Shown piece by piece: positions 44,823 to 54,139 of a stretch of 64,000 bases of DNA; positions within the stretch are counted from its first letter, which is position 1; every line of letters starts with the position of its first letter. Origin of the DNA: Chitinophaga pinensis (lineage in GTDB: Bacteria; Bacteroidota; Bacteroidia; UKL13-3); contig CAMBSD010000014.1 in the NCBI GenBank assembly GCA_945870425.1, positions 1-64,000 of the forward strand, in the 5' to 3' direction. A program made the position numbers and the translations under genes. Under the pieces are notes generated by a model. That model saw only the letters and a program-made list of their open reading frames with translations, was not told where the DNA came from and searched no databases.

Positions 44823-45929
44823 TTAGGATGAATAAAGCAATTTCAGAATTTCAGATGCTGCCTTATCACTTGCGCCCACTCCAAATAAATTTCTAAGTGT
44901 TACATAATCACTTAAAAGAATATCTCGTTTATTTCCATTTGGCATAATGGCTTCAAATTCCAATTTCAATCGAGTTTCGTTAAAATCCGATTGAATCAAT
45001 TCGCAAATAGCCTCCCTATTCAGGTTTAAATTCACGAGCGAAATGTATTTTATCTTAACCAACATTTTAGCAATCCTATAAGAAATTGGATGCGCCACAT
45101 AGGCACAAACTTGAGGTATATTAAACAAGGCAGTTTCTAAAGTCGCAGTTCCGCTACAAACAATAGCAGCAATTGAATGACTTAAAATATCATAAGTTTG
45201 ATTGTAAATTATTTTTACATTTTGGTTTTCATAAGCAGCATAAAAATCTTTTGAAATTGATGGTGCGCCAGCCACTAAAAATTGATAATTTGGATAGGAT
45301 TGGGCTAATTTTATCATTAAAGGCAATGTGGTTTTTATCTCTTGTTTTCTGCTCCCAGGCAAAAGTGCTATAATGGGTTTTTCACTTAATTGGTTTCGTT
45401 TTCTAAAAGAAGGATTAGGGTTGAATTGGTGAATTTCATCCATCAAAGGATTCCCCACATAAGCAGTTTTTACATCCCACTTTTTGAAATAATCCACTTC
45501 GAAAGGAAAAATAAGTAAAAGTAAGTCTACAAATTTTTCAAGTTTTTTGGCTCTATTTTCTTTCCAAGCCCATACTTTTGGAGATATGTAATAAACAACC
45601 TTGATACCTTTAGATTTACAAAATTCAGCAATGCGTAAATTAAATCCGGGGTAGTCAATCAAAATAACCACATCAGGTGCAAATGAGCTTATTTGTTTTT
45701 GGCACAAATTTATATTGGCAAAGATGCTTCGTATATTTATTAAAACCTCAACAAAACCCATGATGCTTACATTTTTGTAATGCATTAAAAGTCCTTGAGC
45801 TTGATGGGCCATTTTATCTCCACCCCAAAAATTAAATTGGGCTGAATTATCTTTTTGTTTTATCGATTTTATAAGGTTGGCACCATGCAAATCGCCACTT
45901 GCCTCTCCTGCAACTATAAAATATTTCAT
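44823..45929 (-). CDS. lpxB: Lipid-A-disaccharide synthase
   Basis: LpxB is a peripheral inner-membrane GT19 glycosyltransferase that joins UDP-2,3-diacylglucosamine and lipid X in lipid A synthesis. The 368-residue protein has the N-terminal AGEASGDLHGANLI, NFWGGDKMAHQG-like segment (GGDKMAHQAQG), LIDYPGFNLRIAEFCK, YYISPKVWAWKENRAKK, LLPGSRKQEI and VCSGTATLETALFNIPQ. All family blocks are present and the length is typical. It shows that the organism makes lipopolysaccharide. Confidence 0.97.
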   Translation of the reverse strand: MKYFIVAGEASGDLHGANLIKSIKQKDNSAQFNFWGGDKMAHQAQGLLMHYKNVSIMGFVEVLINIRSIFANINLCQKQISSFAPDVVILIDYPGFNLRIAEFCKSKGIKVVYYISPKVWAWKENRAKKLEKFVDLLLLIFPFEVDYFKKWDVKTAYVGNPLMDEIHQFNPNPSFRKRNQLSEKPIIALLPGSRKQEIKTTLPLMIKLAQSYPNYQFLVAGAPSISKDFYAAYENQNVKIIYNQTYDILSHSIAAIVCSGTATLETALFNIPQVCAYVAHPISYRIAKMLVKIKYISLVNLNLNREAICELIQSDFNETRLKLEFEAIMPNGNKRDILLSDYVTLRNLFGVGASDKAASEILKLLYSS

Positions 45930-46029
45930 TTCGGCTGCAATGTAAAAGTAATAATTTACGTTTTGTTCATAACTAGATAGTTTTTAATTGCTTGAAGCTA
46001 TTTACTTTGCATTATTAATTTTAAACATC

Positions 46030-46923
46030 ATGTCAGAAAATAAAAACATCCGCAGCAGTATGCTCCTTTTGCTATTGCTTTTAATTGGTTCGGTAGGCTT
46101 TAATGTTTACCAATTTAATAATCATAACACCACTGTCGTTCATTACAACAATGAGGTGGATAGCCTAATTACTGTGAGGATAGATGTTGAGAGAGAGCTT
46201 GCTTCAACCGAAATGGAGTTAGAAAAATATAGAGGTATTGCCGGAAACTTAGATACTTTGTTGAATGAGGCTAATGGCAAAATTGCAGAAAAAGAAAGTC
46301 AAATACGTAGTTTGATTGCCAAAGAAAAAAATTCTACTAAATTGAGTAAAAAGTTGAAAACTGAATTGGCCGAACTTAAAGAATTACGAGATGAATTCTT
46401 GGATAAGATAGATGTTTTAATGGCTGAAAATAAAAAATTGAAGGAAGACAATGCTCAGTTGAACACTGCTTTGGGGGATGTTACACAACAAAAAAATATG
46501 TTGGAACAGAAGGTAACAACGGCATCCCAACTGAAAGCTGAATATGTGAAAGTGGCGTCATTTAAAAAGAAAAACAGCGGCAAATTCGTTGAATCCGTTC
46601 TAGCTAAAAAAACCAATAAAATTGAAGCTTGCTTGACAGTAATGGATAATAAAGTAAGCGGCACTGGGGATAAAATGGTTTATTTAAGAATAATGTCACC
46701 TAATGGAAAACCTTTGATGGGCAATACCAGAGCAGAATTGAAAACAGTGGAAGGAGAAGCAGTAGATGCCACTGCTTCGCAAAAAATTAATTATAATGGC
46801 GAAAAACAAAATATTTGTTTGAATTATGAAAATGATGAGCGAATACTAGAAAGTGGTACTTATACTATAGAAGTATTCATCGAGAATACATTGGTTCATT
46901 CAAGCAGTTACGTCTTAAGATAG
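46030..46923 (+). CDS. Membrane-anchored coiled-coil protein
   Basis: A 297-residue protein with a short cytoplasmic N-terminus, one transmembrane helix (about 10-27, MLLLLLLLIGSVGFNV), a long coiled coil (about 45-165, rich in Glu, Lys and Leu heptads) and a C-terminal beta domain (about 180-297) that reads like an immunoglobulin-type strand set (KMVYLRIMSPNGKPL, SGTYTIEVFIENTLVHSS). I chose the ATG at 46030; the frame extends upstream to a TTG at 45988, but a promoter-like TTTACTTTG lies in that extension. Role unknown; a scaffold or envelope-linking role is inference. The stop TAG overlaps the GTG of the next gene (TAGTG). Confidence 0.75.
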   Translation: MSENKNIRSSMLLLLLLLIGSVGFNVYQFNNHNTTVVHYNNEVDSLITVRIDVERELASTEMELEKYRGIAGNLDTLLNEANGKIAEKESQIRSLIAKEKNSTKLSKKLKTELAELKELRDEFLDKIDVLMAENKKLKEDNAQLNTALGDVTQQKNMLEQKVTTASQLKAEYVKVASFKKKNSGKFVESVLAKKTNKIEACLTVMDNKVSGTGDKMVYLRIMSPNGKPLMGNTRAELKTVEGEAVDATASQKINYNGEKQNICLNYENDERILESGTYTIEVFIENTLVHSSSYVLR

Positions 46924-47384
46924 TGTTGGAAACACATTTCAAAATAAAAGAAGCAGAGGTTTCTGATGTTTTACTCATTCAGCAATTAATTACTGAGTTG
47001 GCCGAATATGAGAAACTTTTGCCTCAAATGATAGCAACGACCGAGTTGCTGACAATGCACCTATTTGGTTCAAAGCCCATTGCGCATGTATTTTTAGCAT
47101 ATGAAAATAATGAGCCAATAGGCTTTGCACTCTACTTTTATAATTTCTCCACTTTTGTAGGTAAGCTAGGCATTTATTTGGAAGACCTATACATAAAATA
47201 ATCATACAGAGGAAAGGGCTATGGCAAAGCCTTGCTCGAAAAAATTATTTTGAAAGCAAAAGAACAGGATTGCGGTAGGGTGGAGTGGTCGGTGCTTGAT
47301 TGGAATAAACCTGCCATTGAATTCTATAATAAAATGGGCGCTCAACCTATGGATGAATGGACTACCTTTAGAATTAGTTTGTAG
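46923..47384 (+). pseudogene. GNAT family N-acetyltransferase interrupted by an in-frame TAA
   Basis: The frame from GTG 46923 to TAG 47384 encodes a whole GNAT acetyltransferase of 153 codons except for one internal stop, TAA at 47199-47201 (codon 93). Before it the protein reads to LGIYLEDLYIK. After it, in the same frame, comes SYRGKGYGKALLEKI, the acetyl-CoA-binding motif A, then VLDWNKPAIEFYNKMGA, motif B. In intact relatives the junction is of the form LYVKPEYRGKGYG, so exactly one codon has become TAA with no indel. The N-terminal piece alone would lack the acetyl-CoA site, so the product is presumably inactive unless the stop is read through or is a sequence error. It is translationally coupled to the coiled-coil gene by a TAGTG overlap. 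Confidence 0.85.
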
Positions 47385-47487
47385 TAAAATCTACTCTGAT
47401 TTTATTAATCAATCTCAATTAATTATTTTTAATGAGCTATTTACTTTTTCATTTCATTTGGTTTATTTGCAGAACTAAACTATACAA

Positions 47488-48480
47488 ATGGATATGAAAA
47501 AACTTGTTTTCTGCATAGCAGTGCTAATTTCTTCTCAATTATTTGCCCAATCTAATTTAACCTTGTTTACAGAAGAGGGTGAAAAGTTTACTTTGTTTTT
47601 AAATGGTGTAACACAAAATAAAGCTTTTCAGACAAATGTACATGTTGAAAATATAAATGCTAATACTCAAAAACTCCGCATTGTATTTGAAGATAAAAGC
47701 ATTCCAAGCATTTCTGAAAATATTTATTATGAGACATATAACGATTATACTTATGTTATTCGTAAAAAGAAAAATGTTGCTTCTAAAGTAAAAAAATTAG
47801 ATGGTAAAGCTGCAATTAATGCATATGTTTTAAGACTACAAGATGTTAAACCATTAGATAGAATTTCTATATCAGAGAAGGTGGATGTAGTGCAAAGCAT
47901 AGATGTTGAAACCAATGAAGTGAAGCCAATTGAAAATATTACCACCAATGTAACCACTACAACAACAAAGACAAGTAACAAGCCAAATAATGAGAATGTA
48001 AATATCAATGTGGGTATTAATGGGGTTGGCATTAATATGAATGTATCAGGCATAGAAAATCAAAATAATATTGTTACTAGCACAACAACAACTACTACTA
48101 CCCAAACTAAAGGTAATACAAATGCTTATTCGAATGGTAATAATGTTGTAAAACCCAAAACGAGTTGCGCAGCCATGTCTCCAAGCATTATGGCCAGCCT
48201 AGTTGATCAATTGAAAAAACAGTCTTTTGAAGACAATAAAATGAATGTTATCAAACAAGTATTGGGAAGCAATTGTATTAGCACTGCTCAAGTTAAACAA
48301 TTGATGTCAGAGTTTTCATTTGAAGAAAATAAATTGAAAGTAGCAAAAATGTGTTATGCTAAAACCACAGATAAAGGTAATTACTTTATGTTGAATGATG
48401 CTTTTTCTTTTAGTTCTTCGGCTGACGAATTACAGCAGTTTTTAGAAACCAAAGGAGCAACCTTATCAGGTGAAGAATAA
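47488..48480 (+). CDS. Exported DUF4476 protein with Thr-rich linker
   Basis: A 330-residue protein with a signal peptide (ending SQLFAQ, residue 21). It has a beta-rich N-terminal domain (about 22-130, LTLFTEEGEKFTLFLNGV), a low-complexity middle (about 150-225) with two Thr tracts (TTNVTTTTTKT and STTTTTTTQT) flanking a Val/Asn/Gly stretch (NVNINVGINGVGINMNV), and a C-terminal DUF4476 domain (about 235-325, LKKQSFEDNKMNVIKQ, ISTAQVKQLMSEFSFEENKL). DUF4476 is frequent in Bacteroidota, function unknown. It may start two codons later (second ATG). The last 11 bases overlap the CsgG-like lipoprotein gene. Confidence 0.85.
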   Translation: MDMKKLVFCIAVLISSQLFAQSNLTLFTEEGEKFTLFLNGVTQNKAFQTNVHVENINANTQKLRIVFEDKSIPSISENIYYETYNDYTYVIRKKKNVASKVKKLDGKAAINAYVLRLQDVKPLDRISISEKVDVVQSIDVETNEVKPIENITTNVTTTTTKTSNKPNNENVNINVGINGVGINMNVSGIENQNNIVTSTTTTTTTQTKGNTNAYSNGNNVVKPKTSCAAMSPSIMASLVDQLKKQSFEDNKMNVIKQVLGSNCISTAQVKQLMSEFSFEENKLKVAKMCYAKTTDKGNYFMLNDAFSFSSSADELQQFLETKGATLSGEE

Positions 48481-49837
48481 ATATTTTCTTAGCATTTTTA
48501 CTACGGGGCTATTGGTTTTTAGCTCCTGCGACAGTTCCTTACGATATATTAAAATAGCGGATAAATATGCAGCATCAGCAAACTATGCTGATGCTGCTGA
48601 TAATTACTATACTGCCTATTCTTTAAACCCCAGAAATGTAAAGGCAAGGCAAGGTCTTGAAAAAAATGCCCAATTAAACTTGGATGTTAAGTTTAATATG
48701 TTTGCTAAATTCATTTTAGAGGAAAGTATTGAAGATGCTTTGAGGCAATACAATGATTGTAATTTGTTTTTTCAAAATGTAAAAAATACGGGTGTTGAAA
48801 TTCATTGGCCAAGTGTTTACGATAAGTTATATGAAACAAATAAAGATCAGTTTGTTTCAAAGCAGTATCAAGCTGGCATTGATCTGATGAGAGACGAAAA
48901 GTTTGAAAAGGCTGAATTATCGTTTAAGAAGATTTTAGAATTTGATAGTAGTTATAAAAATGTTTCTGCTCTTCATAGTCAATCTGTGGTAGAACCCATT
49001 TATGACAAAGGTTTGAAGAATTTTGAACAGCAAAACTATAAGTTAGCTTACAACAATTTCCTGCAAGTTTCATCCATCAATGCATCCTATAAAAACACTT
49101 CAGAGTTATTAGATGAATCGTTGAAAAAAGCTAGTTTACCCATTGCGATAATTGTAACAGATAAAAATGATGAAAAATTAGATTTAAAGAATTGTCTTTA
49201 TTTTCATGTGCTAGCTAATATAAATAAAAGTCAAAATCCATTTATCAAAGTAATTGACAGGAATAATTCTGAAAAATTACTAAAGGAACAAGAATTGGGT
49301 ATGTCTGGTATGTTTGACCACACCAATGCTGCAAAAGCCGGGAAAATGCTTGGGGTTAAGTTTTTCCTGATATTGAATATGGGTAATGTAATTGCCGAGG
49401 AAAATGCCATAACTGCAACAAATAAAATTGCCTATGATTCCTATACGCAGGAGTTTACCGATAAGAACACTGGGCAGATTCAGTCTGAAATACGATTTAG
49501 AAGCGTAAATTTTAAGGAATATTCGGGTTATAGAAAGTTGATTTCAAATATAGCTTATCAGTTGCTGTCAGTAGAAACGGGAGAAGTGGTGCTATCAGAT
49601 ATTTATAATGTAGAAAAGTCTGATTATGTTAATTATTCTAGATACGCTGGTAATACTAGAAATTTACATCCTTCTATTTCTAGCGGAAATGAGTCATCTG
49701 ATGTGATGAATAAATGGATAAAAAAATTTACCACACCAGAAAGGTCATTGCAATCTTCTACTGTATTGTTAAATAAGACTTTGGAAGAGACAAGTATTAA
49801 AATTGTTGATTCTATTAACTCCTATATAGCCAAATAG
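48470..49837 (+). CDS. TPR lipoprotein with CsgG-like domain
   Basis: A 455-residue lipoprotein (GTG start, lipobox VFSSC, C18 or C19). Residues about 25-220 form TPR-like helices (AASANYADAADNYYTAYSLNP; GLKNFEQQNYKLAYNNFLQV). From about 225 onward, IKVIDRNNSEKLLKEQELGMSGM followed by NAAKAGKMLGVKFFLILNMG is the characteristic core of CsgG/LpoB-like domains, where a penicillin-binding-protein activator or a secretion channel subunit is formed. The C-terminal tail has TLEETSIKIVDSINSYIAK. It is expressed with the DUF4476 gene (11-base overlap). A role in envelope assembly is inferred from the fold and pairing. Confidence 0.78.
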   Translation: MKNKYFLSIFTTGLLVFSSCDSSLRYIKIADKYAASANYADAADNYYTAYSLNPRNVKARQGLEKNAQLNLDVKFNMFAKFILEESIEDALRQYNDCNLFFQNVKNTGVEIHWPSVYDKLYETNKDQFVSKQYQAGIDLMRDEKFEKAELSFKKILEFDSSYKNVSALHSQSVVEPIYDKGLKNFEQQNYKLAYNNFLQVSSINASYKNTSELLDESLKKASLPIAIIVTDKNDEKLDLKNCLYFHVLANINKSQNPFIKVIDRNNSEKLLKEQELGMSGMFDHTNAAKAGKMLGVKFFLILNMGNVIAEENAITATNKIAYDSYTQEFTDKNTGQIQSEIRFRSVNFKEYSGYRKLISNIAYQLLSVETGEVVLSDIYNVEKSDYVNYSRYAGNTRNLHPSISSGNESSDVMNKWIKKFTTPERSLQSSTVLLNKTLEETSIKIVDSINSYIAK

Positions 49838-49951
49838 CATAAGTCGAATTAATCAGTAGTATTAAGTAAAATCAACTTTTACAATACATTCAATTGTAAA
49901 TTAAACAATATTTAAATGACACCCAATTTAACCAAGAGTGTCAGAGTTTTC

Positions 49952-49959
49952 TATTTTTG
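49952..49959 (+). promoter_or_regulatory. Promoter -7 element of the RND efflux operon
   Basis: TATTTTTG is an exact TAnnTTTG match, 17 bases before the ATG at 49977. No clear TTTG is seen at -33; AATTTAACC occupies that place. It lies inside the longer reading frame that would start at 49938, which supports the ATG at 49977 as the start. Confidence 0.6.
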
Positions 49960-49976
49960 CACACCATTTCTGTTTT

Positions 49977-51035
49977 ATGAATATTATAAAGATACTAAAA
50001 ATTGTTGCCATTTTAGCTGTTGTTGCCCTTTTGGCTTGGCCTAAGCTTATGCCTAGTAAAAATGATAAATCGCAAGCCGCGCAGGCCAAGGCTAAGAAAA
50101 TGCCAATTAAAGTAAGTGTTTATGTAACACACAAGCAAGAATTAGAAAATAGTGTTCATGTAGCTGGAAGTATTTTGGCTCAAGATGAAGTGGAATTGCA
50201 TACTGAAGCCCAAGGTCGTATTGTGAAAATAAACTTTGAAGAAGGTACAGAGGTAAAGAAAGGCCAACTTCTAATTAAAATTAATGATGCCGATTTGCAA
50301 GCCCAATTAAGGAAAGCCCTTTCGAGCAAAAAGCTGAAAGAAGATTCTGAGAAGAGGAATAATCAACTTTTGGCCAAAGGGGCTATCAGTCAAGAACAAT
50401 ACGATTTAAGCTTGAATGATTTAAATGCCGCAATTGCCGATGTTGATTTATTAAAAGAGAATATTAGAAAAACTGAATTGTTGGCGCCCTTTTCAGGTAT
50501 CATTGGATTGAAATATGTTAGCCTAGGGAGCTTTGTTACAAATGCTACTAAATTGGCCTCTCTTCAAAGTATCAGTAAAGTTAAAGTTGAATTTTCTGTT
50601 CCTGAAAGATATGCATCTCAATTGAAAAGAGGCAGTGATATTTTATTTACCACCTATGGTTCTGATAAAGTTTTCAAAGCAAATATTTATGCCATTGAAC
50701 CTAAAGTGGATGAGCTAACAAGAAATGTAGTTATGCGTGCCATTTCTGATAATGGCGAAAGGAAATTAATTCCTGGAGCTTTCGCGAAGGTGACGGTTCA
50801 ACTTCAAAATAAGCCGAATTCATTGATGGTTCCAACGCAAAGTGTGGTTCCTATATTGAAAGGACAAAAGGTATACGTTACCAGAGCAGATTCTGTGATT
50901 GAGCAGGTTGTAAAAACAGGTATTAGAACTGATTCGCAAATAGAAATTACTGAAGGTTTGCAGGTAGGAGATTCTGTTGTTGTGAACGGGATTATGTATT
51001 TAAAACAAGGTTCAAAAATTAAAATAGGAAAATGA
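49977..51035 (+). CDS. RND efflux periplasmic adaptor (AcrA/MexA-like)
   Basis: A 352-residue membrane-fusion protein with an N-terminal transmembrane anchor or uncleaved signal (about 5-22), no lipobox Cys. Lipoyl-like halves are DEVELHTEAQGRIVKINFEEG and LLAPFSGIIGLKYVSLGSFV, with a short helical hairpin between. Beta-barrel (VKVEFSVPERYASQL) and membrane-proximal (LMVPTQSVVPILKGQKVYV) domains follow. Its stop overlaps the pump start by 4 bases (ATGA). First gene of a complete adaptor-pump-channel operon. Confidence 0.93.
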   Translation: MNIIKILKIVAILAVVALLAWPKLMPSKNDKSQAAQAKAKKMPIKVSVYVTHKQELENSVHVAGSILAQDEVELHTEAQGRIVKINFEEGTEVKKGQLLIKINDADLQAQLRKALSSKKLKEDSEKRNNQLLAKGAISQEQYDLSLNDLNAAIADVDLLKENIRKTELLAPFSGIIGLKYVSLGSFVTNATKLASLQSISKVKVEFSVPERYASQLKRGSDILFTTYGSDKVFKANIYAIEPKVDELTRNVVMRAISDNGERKLIPGAFAKVTVQLQNKPNSLMVPTQSVVPILKGQKVYVTRADSVIEQVVKTGIRTDSQIEITEGLQVGDSVVVNGIMYLKQGSKIKIGK

Positions 51036-54000
51036 GTTTATCGAGTACCAGCATAAACAGGCCTGTTTTAGCCACTGTTTTTTCTATCATCATAGTATTG
51101 TTTGGGGCCATTGGTTTTAACTTTCTTGGTGTAAGGGAATATCCATCTATTGATCCTCCTGTAATTACAGTAAGAACCAATTATACGGGTGCAAACCCCG
51201 ATATCATTGAATCTCAAATTACCGAACCATTAGAAAAAGCAATCAATGGAATAGCAGGTATTCGTTCTATTTCATCGGCAAGTAACCAAGGATCTAGTAG
51301 TATTACAGTTGAGTTTAATCTGAATGAGAATTTGGAGGCAGCCGCCAATGATGTGAGAGATAAGGTTTCTCAAGCGGTGAGACAATTACCTCAAGACATT
51401 GATGCCCCCCCTGTAGTGAGTAAAGCTGATGCCAATTCTGATGCCATCATTTCAATGACCGTTCAGAGTGATACCAAATCTCAATTGGATGTAAGTGATT
51501 ATGCTGAAAATGTTTTATTAGAAAGGCTACAAACTATACCTGGTGTAAGTACGGTTCAAATTTGGGGTCAGAAGAAATATGCCATGCGATTGTGGTTTGA
51601 CCCTGCTAAACTAGCTTCGTTTAAACTAACTCCGTTGGATGTGAAGCAGGCTTTGGATAGAGAAAATGTGGAGTTGCCTGGAGGAAAGATAGAAGGAAAC
51701 AATACGGAACTTTCTGTTAAAACGGTTGGTAGATTTAGCACTGCTGAAGAGTTTAACAATATCATTATCCAAACTAATAATACCAAGGCGATTCGTTTAG
51801 GTGATATTGGTTATGCTGCCTTGGGTGCTGAAAATGAAGAAACAATCTTAAAATCAAATGGAGTGCCCATGATTGGTCTTGGTGTAGTGCCTCAGCCGGG
51901 TGCCAATTATGTGGAGATTGCAGATGAATTTTATAAACGTTATGAGCAAATTAAAAAGGATGTTCCTAAGGATTTTAAACTCGATATAGCCCTTGATAAT
52001 ACTAGGTTTATCAAGACCTCGATTAAAGAAGTAGAAGAAACCCTTTTGATAGCATTTGTTTTGGTAGTTTTGATTATTTTCTTGTTTTTTAGGGATTGGT
52101 TGATTGCCTTCAGACCTTTGATTGATATACCTGTTTCGTTAATTGGTGCCTTTTTTATCATGTATATTTTTGGCTATTCGATCAATATTTTAACTTTATT
52201 GGCAATTGTATTGGCTACAGGTTTGGTGGTAGATGATGGTATTGTTGTAACCGAAAATATTTTCAAAAAAATAGAAGAAGGGCTTTCGCCAAGAGAAGCT
52301 GCCATAAAGGGATCTAATGAAATATTCTTTGCTGTTATATCAACGTCAATTACACTTGCAGTTGTGTTTTTACCCATTATATTTTTAGAAGGATTTGTGG
52401 GCAGGCTATTCAGTGAGTTTGGGATAGTCGTTTCAGGGGCAGTGCTTATTTCCGCTTTCGTTTCGCTGTCACTCACACCCATGTTGAATGTGAAGTTGCA
52501 GCGTAAGTCAAACAAAAGGACAAAATTCTATACTTCAACAGAGCCTTATTTTGAGGCTATGAACCTTGCCTATAGAAATTCACTTGAAAAGTTTATAGCT
52601 AAAAGATGGTATGCTGTATTAATCGTTGTTGTATCAGTTGGTCTTATTTGGCTTATTGGTTCATCTATGCAATCTGAACTAGCCCCTCTTGATGATAGGG
52701 GTATGATGCGCATTATTGCAACCGCCCCAGAAGGATCATCCTATGAATTTACTGACAGATACATGGATAAATTGTCTGAGTATGTAGAGGATTCGGTGCC
52801 AGAAAAGCGAATGACATTAGTTATCACAGCCCCAGGTTTTACAGGTAGTGGAGCGGTTAATACAGGTTTTTTTAGGATTGTTTTAGCAGATGTAGATAAC
52901 AGGAAACGATCGCAACAAGAAATTGCTCAGATGGTTCAAAAGAATGTATCTGGTATTACAGATGCTAAAGCATATGTGGTACAGGAACAAACAATCAATG
53001 GCTCAGGTGGTGCTCGAGCCGGTTTGCCTGTTCAATACATTATACAAAATCAAGATTTTAGTAAAATACAACTAGTGTTGCCGAAATTTTTGGATGAGGT
53101 TAATAAGGATACAAAAACCTTCCAAGGTACTGATGTAAACTTGAAATTCAATAAGCCTGAATTAGTAATTACCATCAATAGGGAAAAGGCCAAAAACCTC
53201 GGTGTGAGTGTGCAAGCCATTGCCCAAACACTTCAATTTACATATGGTGGCATTCGATATGGGTATTTTACCCAAAGAGGAAAGCAATATCAAATTATTG
53301 GGCAAGCTGATCGTTCTAATAGAGATGAACCATCGGATTTAAAATCGTTGTATGTTCGAAATGATAAAGGTCAATTGATACAATTGGACAATGTGATTGA
53401 GGTAATAGAGCAAAGTAGTCCTCCTCAATTGTATCATTATAATAGGTATAAAGCTGCTACCGTTTCAGCGGGATTGGCTCCAGGAAAAACCATTGGTGAT
53501 GGTATAAAAGCGATGGATGTTATCAAAAAGAAATTATTGGATGAAAGCTTTACCACCGATTTAGGGGGACCTTCAAGGGATTTTGCAGAAAGTTCATCAA
53601 ATACAACTTTTGCTTTTATATTAGCATTGGTTCTTGTTTATTTGGTTTTAGCTGCTCAGTTTGAAAGTTTTATTGACCCTGTAATAATTATGTTGACAGT
53701 GCCTATGGCATTGGCAGGTGCACTTATTTCATTGTGGTATTTTGATCAAACACTTAACATCTTTAGTCAGATAGGTATCATTGTTTTGCTAGGTTTGGTG
53801 ACTAAAAATGGAATTTTGATAGTTGAGTTTGCCAATCAGAAAAAGGAAAAAGGTATAGATAAATTGCAAGCTGTTAAAGAGGCAGCCGTTGATAGGCTTA
53901 GGCCCATTATGATGACAAGTATTGCCACTATTTTGGGCGCTTTACCAATTGCTTTAGCATTAGGTGCAGGTGCTAAAAGTCGCATGTCTCTTGGTATCGT

Positions 54001-54139
54001 CATTATTGGAGGTTTGTTATTTTCGGGATTCCTTACATTGTATGTTATTCCGGCAGTGTATAGCTTTTTGTCCATGAAAAGTAAGCATAACAAAACCGAT
54101 GAAAATAATGAAGTTAAAGATTCTAATAACATTAAATAG
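51032..54139 (+). CDS. RND multidrug efflux pump (AcrB/HAE1-like)
   Basis: A 1035-residue inner-membrane proton-driven exporter with 12 transmembrane helices and two large periplasmic loops. It opens LSSTSINRPVLATVFSIII, has the porter motif PSIDPPVITVRTNYTGA, and carries the two Asp of helix 4 in ATGLVVDDGIVVTENIF, the hallmark of hydrophobe/amphiphile pumps (HAE) and different from the metal-type motif of the pump at 18-22 kb. A second GLVTKNGILIVEFANQ marks helix 10. Substrates are likely hydrophobic drugs, detergents or fatty acids (inference). Its 3' end overlaps the TolC gene by 41 bases. Confidence 0.96.
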   Translation: MSLSSTSINRPVLATVFSIIIVLFGAIGFNFLGVREYPSIDPPVITVRTNYTGANPDIIESQITEPLEKAINGIAGIRSISSASNQGSSSITVEFNLNENLEAAANDVRDKVSQAVRQLPQDIDAPPVVSKADANSDAIISMTVQSDTKSQLDVSDYAENVLLERLQTIPGVSTVQIWGQKKYAMRLWFDPAKLASFKLTPLDVKQALDRENVELPGGKIEGNNTELSVKTVGRFSTAEEFNNIIIQTNNTKAIRLGDIGYAALGAENEETILKSNGVPMIGLGVVPQPGANYVEIADEFYKRYEQIKKDVPKDFKLDIALDNTRFIKTSIKEVEETLLIAFVLVVLIIFLFFRDWLIAFRPLIDIPVSLIGAFFIMYIFGYSINILTLLAIVLATGLVVDDGIVVTENIFKKIEEGLSPREAAIKGSNEIFFAVISTSITLAVVFLPIIFLEGFVGRLFSEFGIVVSGAVLISAFVSLSLTPMLNVKLQRKSNKRTKFYTSTEPYFEAMNLAYRNSLEKFIAKRWYAVLIVVVSVGLIWLIGSSMQSELAPLDDRGMMRIIATAPEGSSYEFTDRYMDKLSEYVEDSVPEKRMTLVITAPGFTGSGAVNTGFFRIVLADVDNRKRSQQEIAQMVQKNVSGITDAKAYVVQEQTINGSGGARAGLPVQYIIQNQDFSKIQLVLPKFLDEVNKDTKTFQGTDVNLKFNKPELVITINREKAKNLGVSVQAIAQTLQFTYGGIRYGYFTQRGKQYQIIGQADRSNRDEPSDLKSLYVRNDKGQLIQLDNVIEVIEQSSPPQLYHYNRYKAATVSAGLAPGKTIGDGIKAMDVIKKKLLDESFTTDLGGPSRDFAESSSNTTFAFILALVLVYLVLAAQFESFIDPVIIMLTVPMALAGALISLWYFDQTLNIFSQIGIIVLLGLVTKNGILIVEFANQKKEKGIDKLQAVKEAAVDRLRPIMMTSIATILGALPIALALGAGAKSRMSLGIVIIGGLLFSGFLTLYVIPAVYSFLSMKSKHNKTDENNEVKDSNNIK

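Noticed and set aside
47941..48120. Thr-codon tracts as a CRISPR or microsatellite array
   Set aside because: The ACA/ACT runs are within the reading frame, of mixed synonymous codons and without spacer structure.
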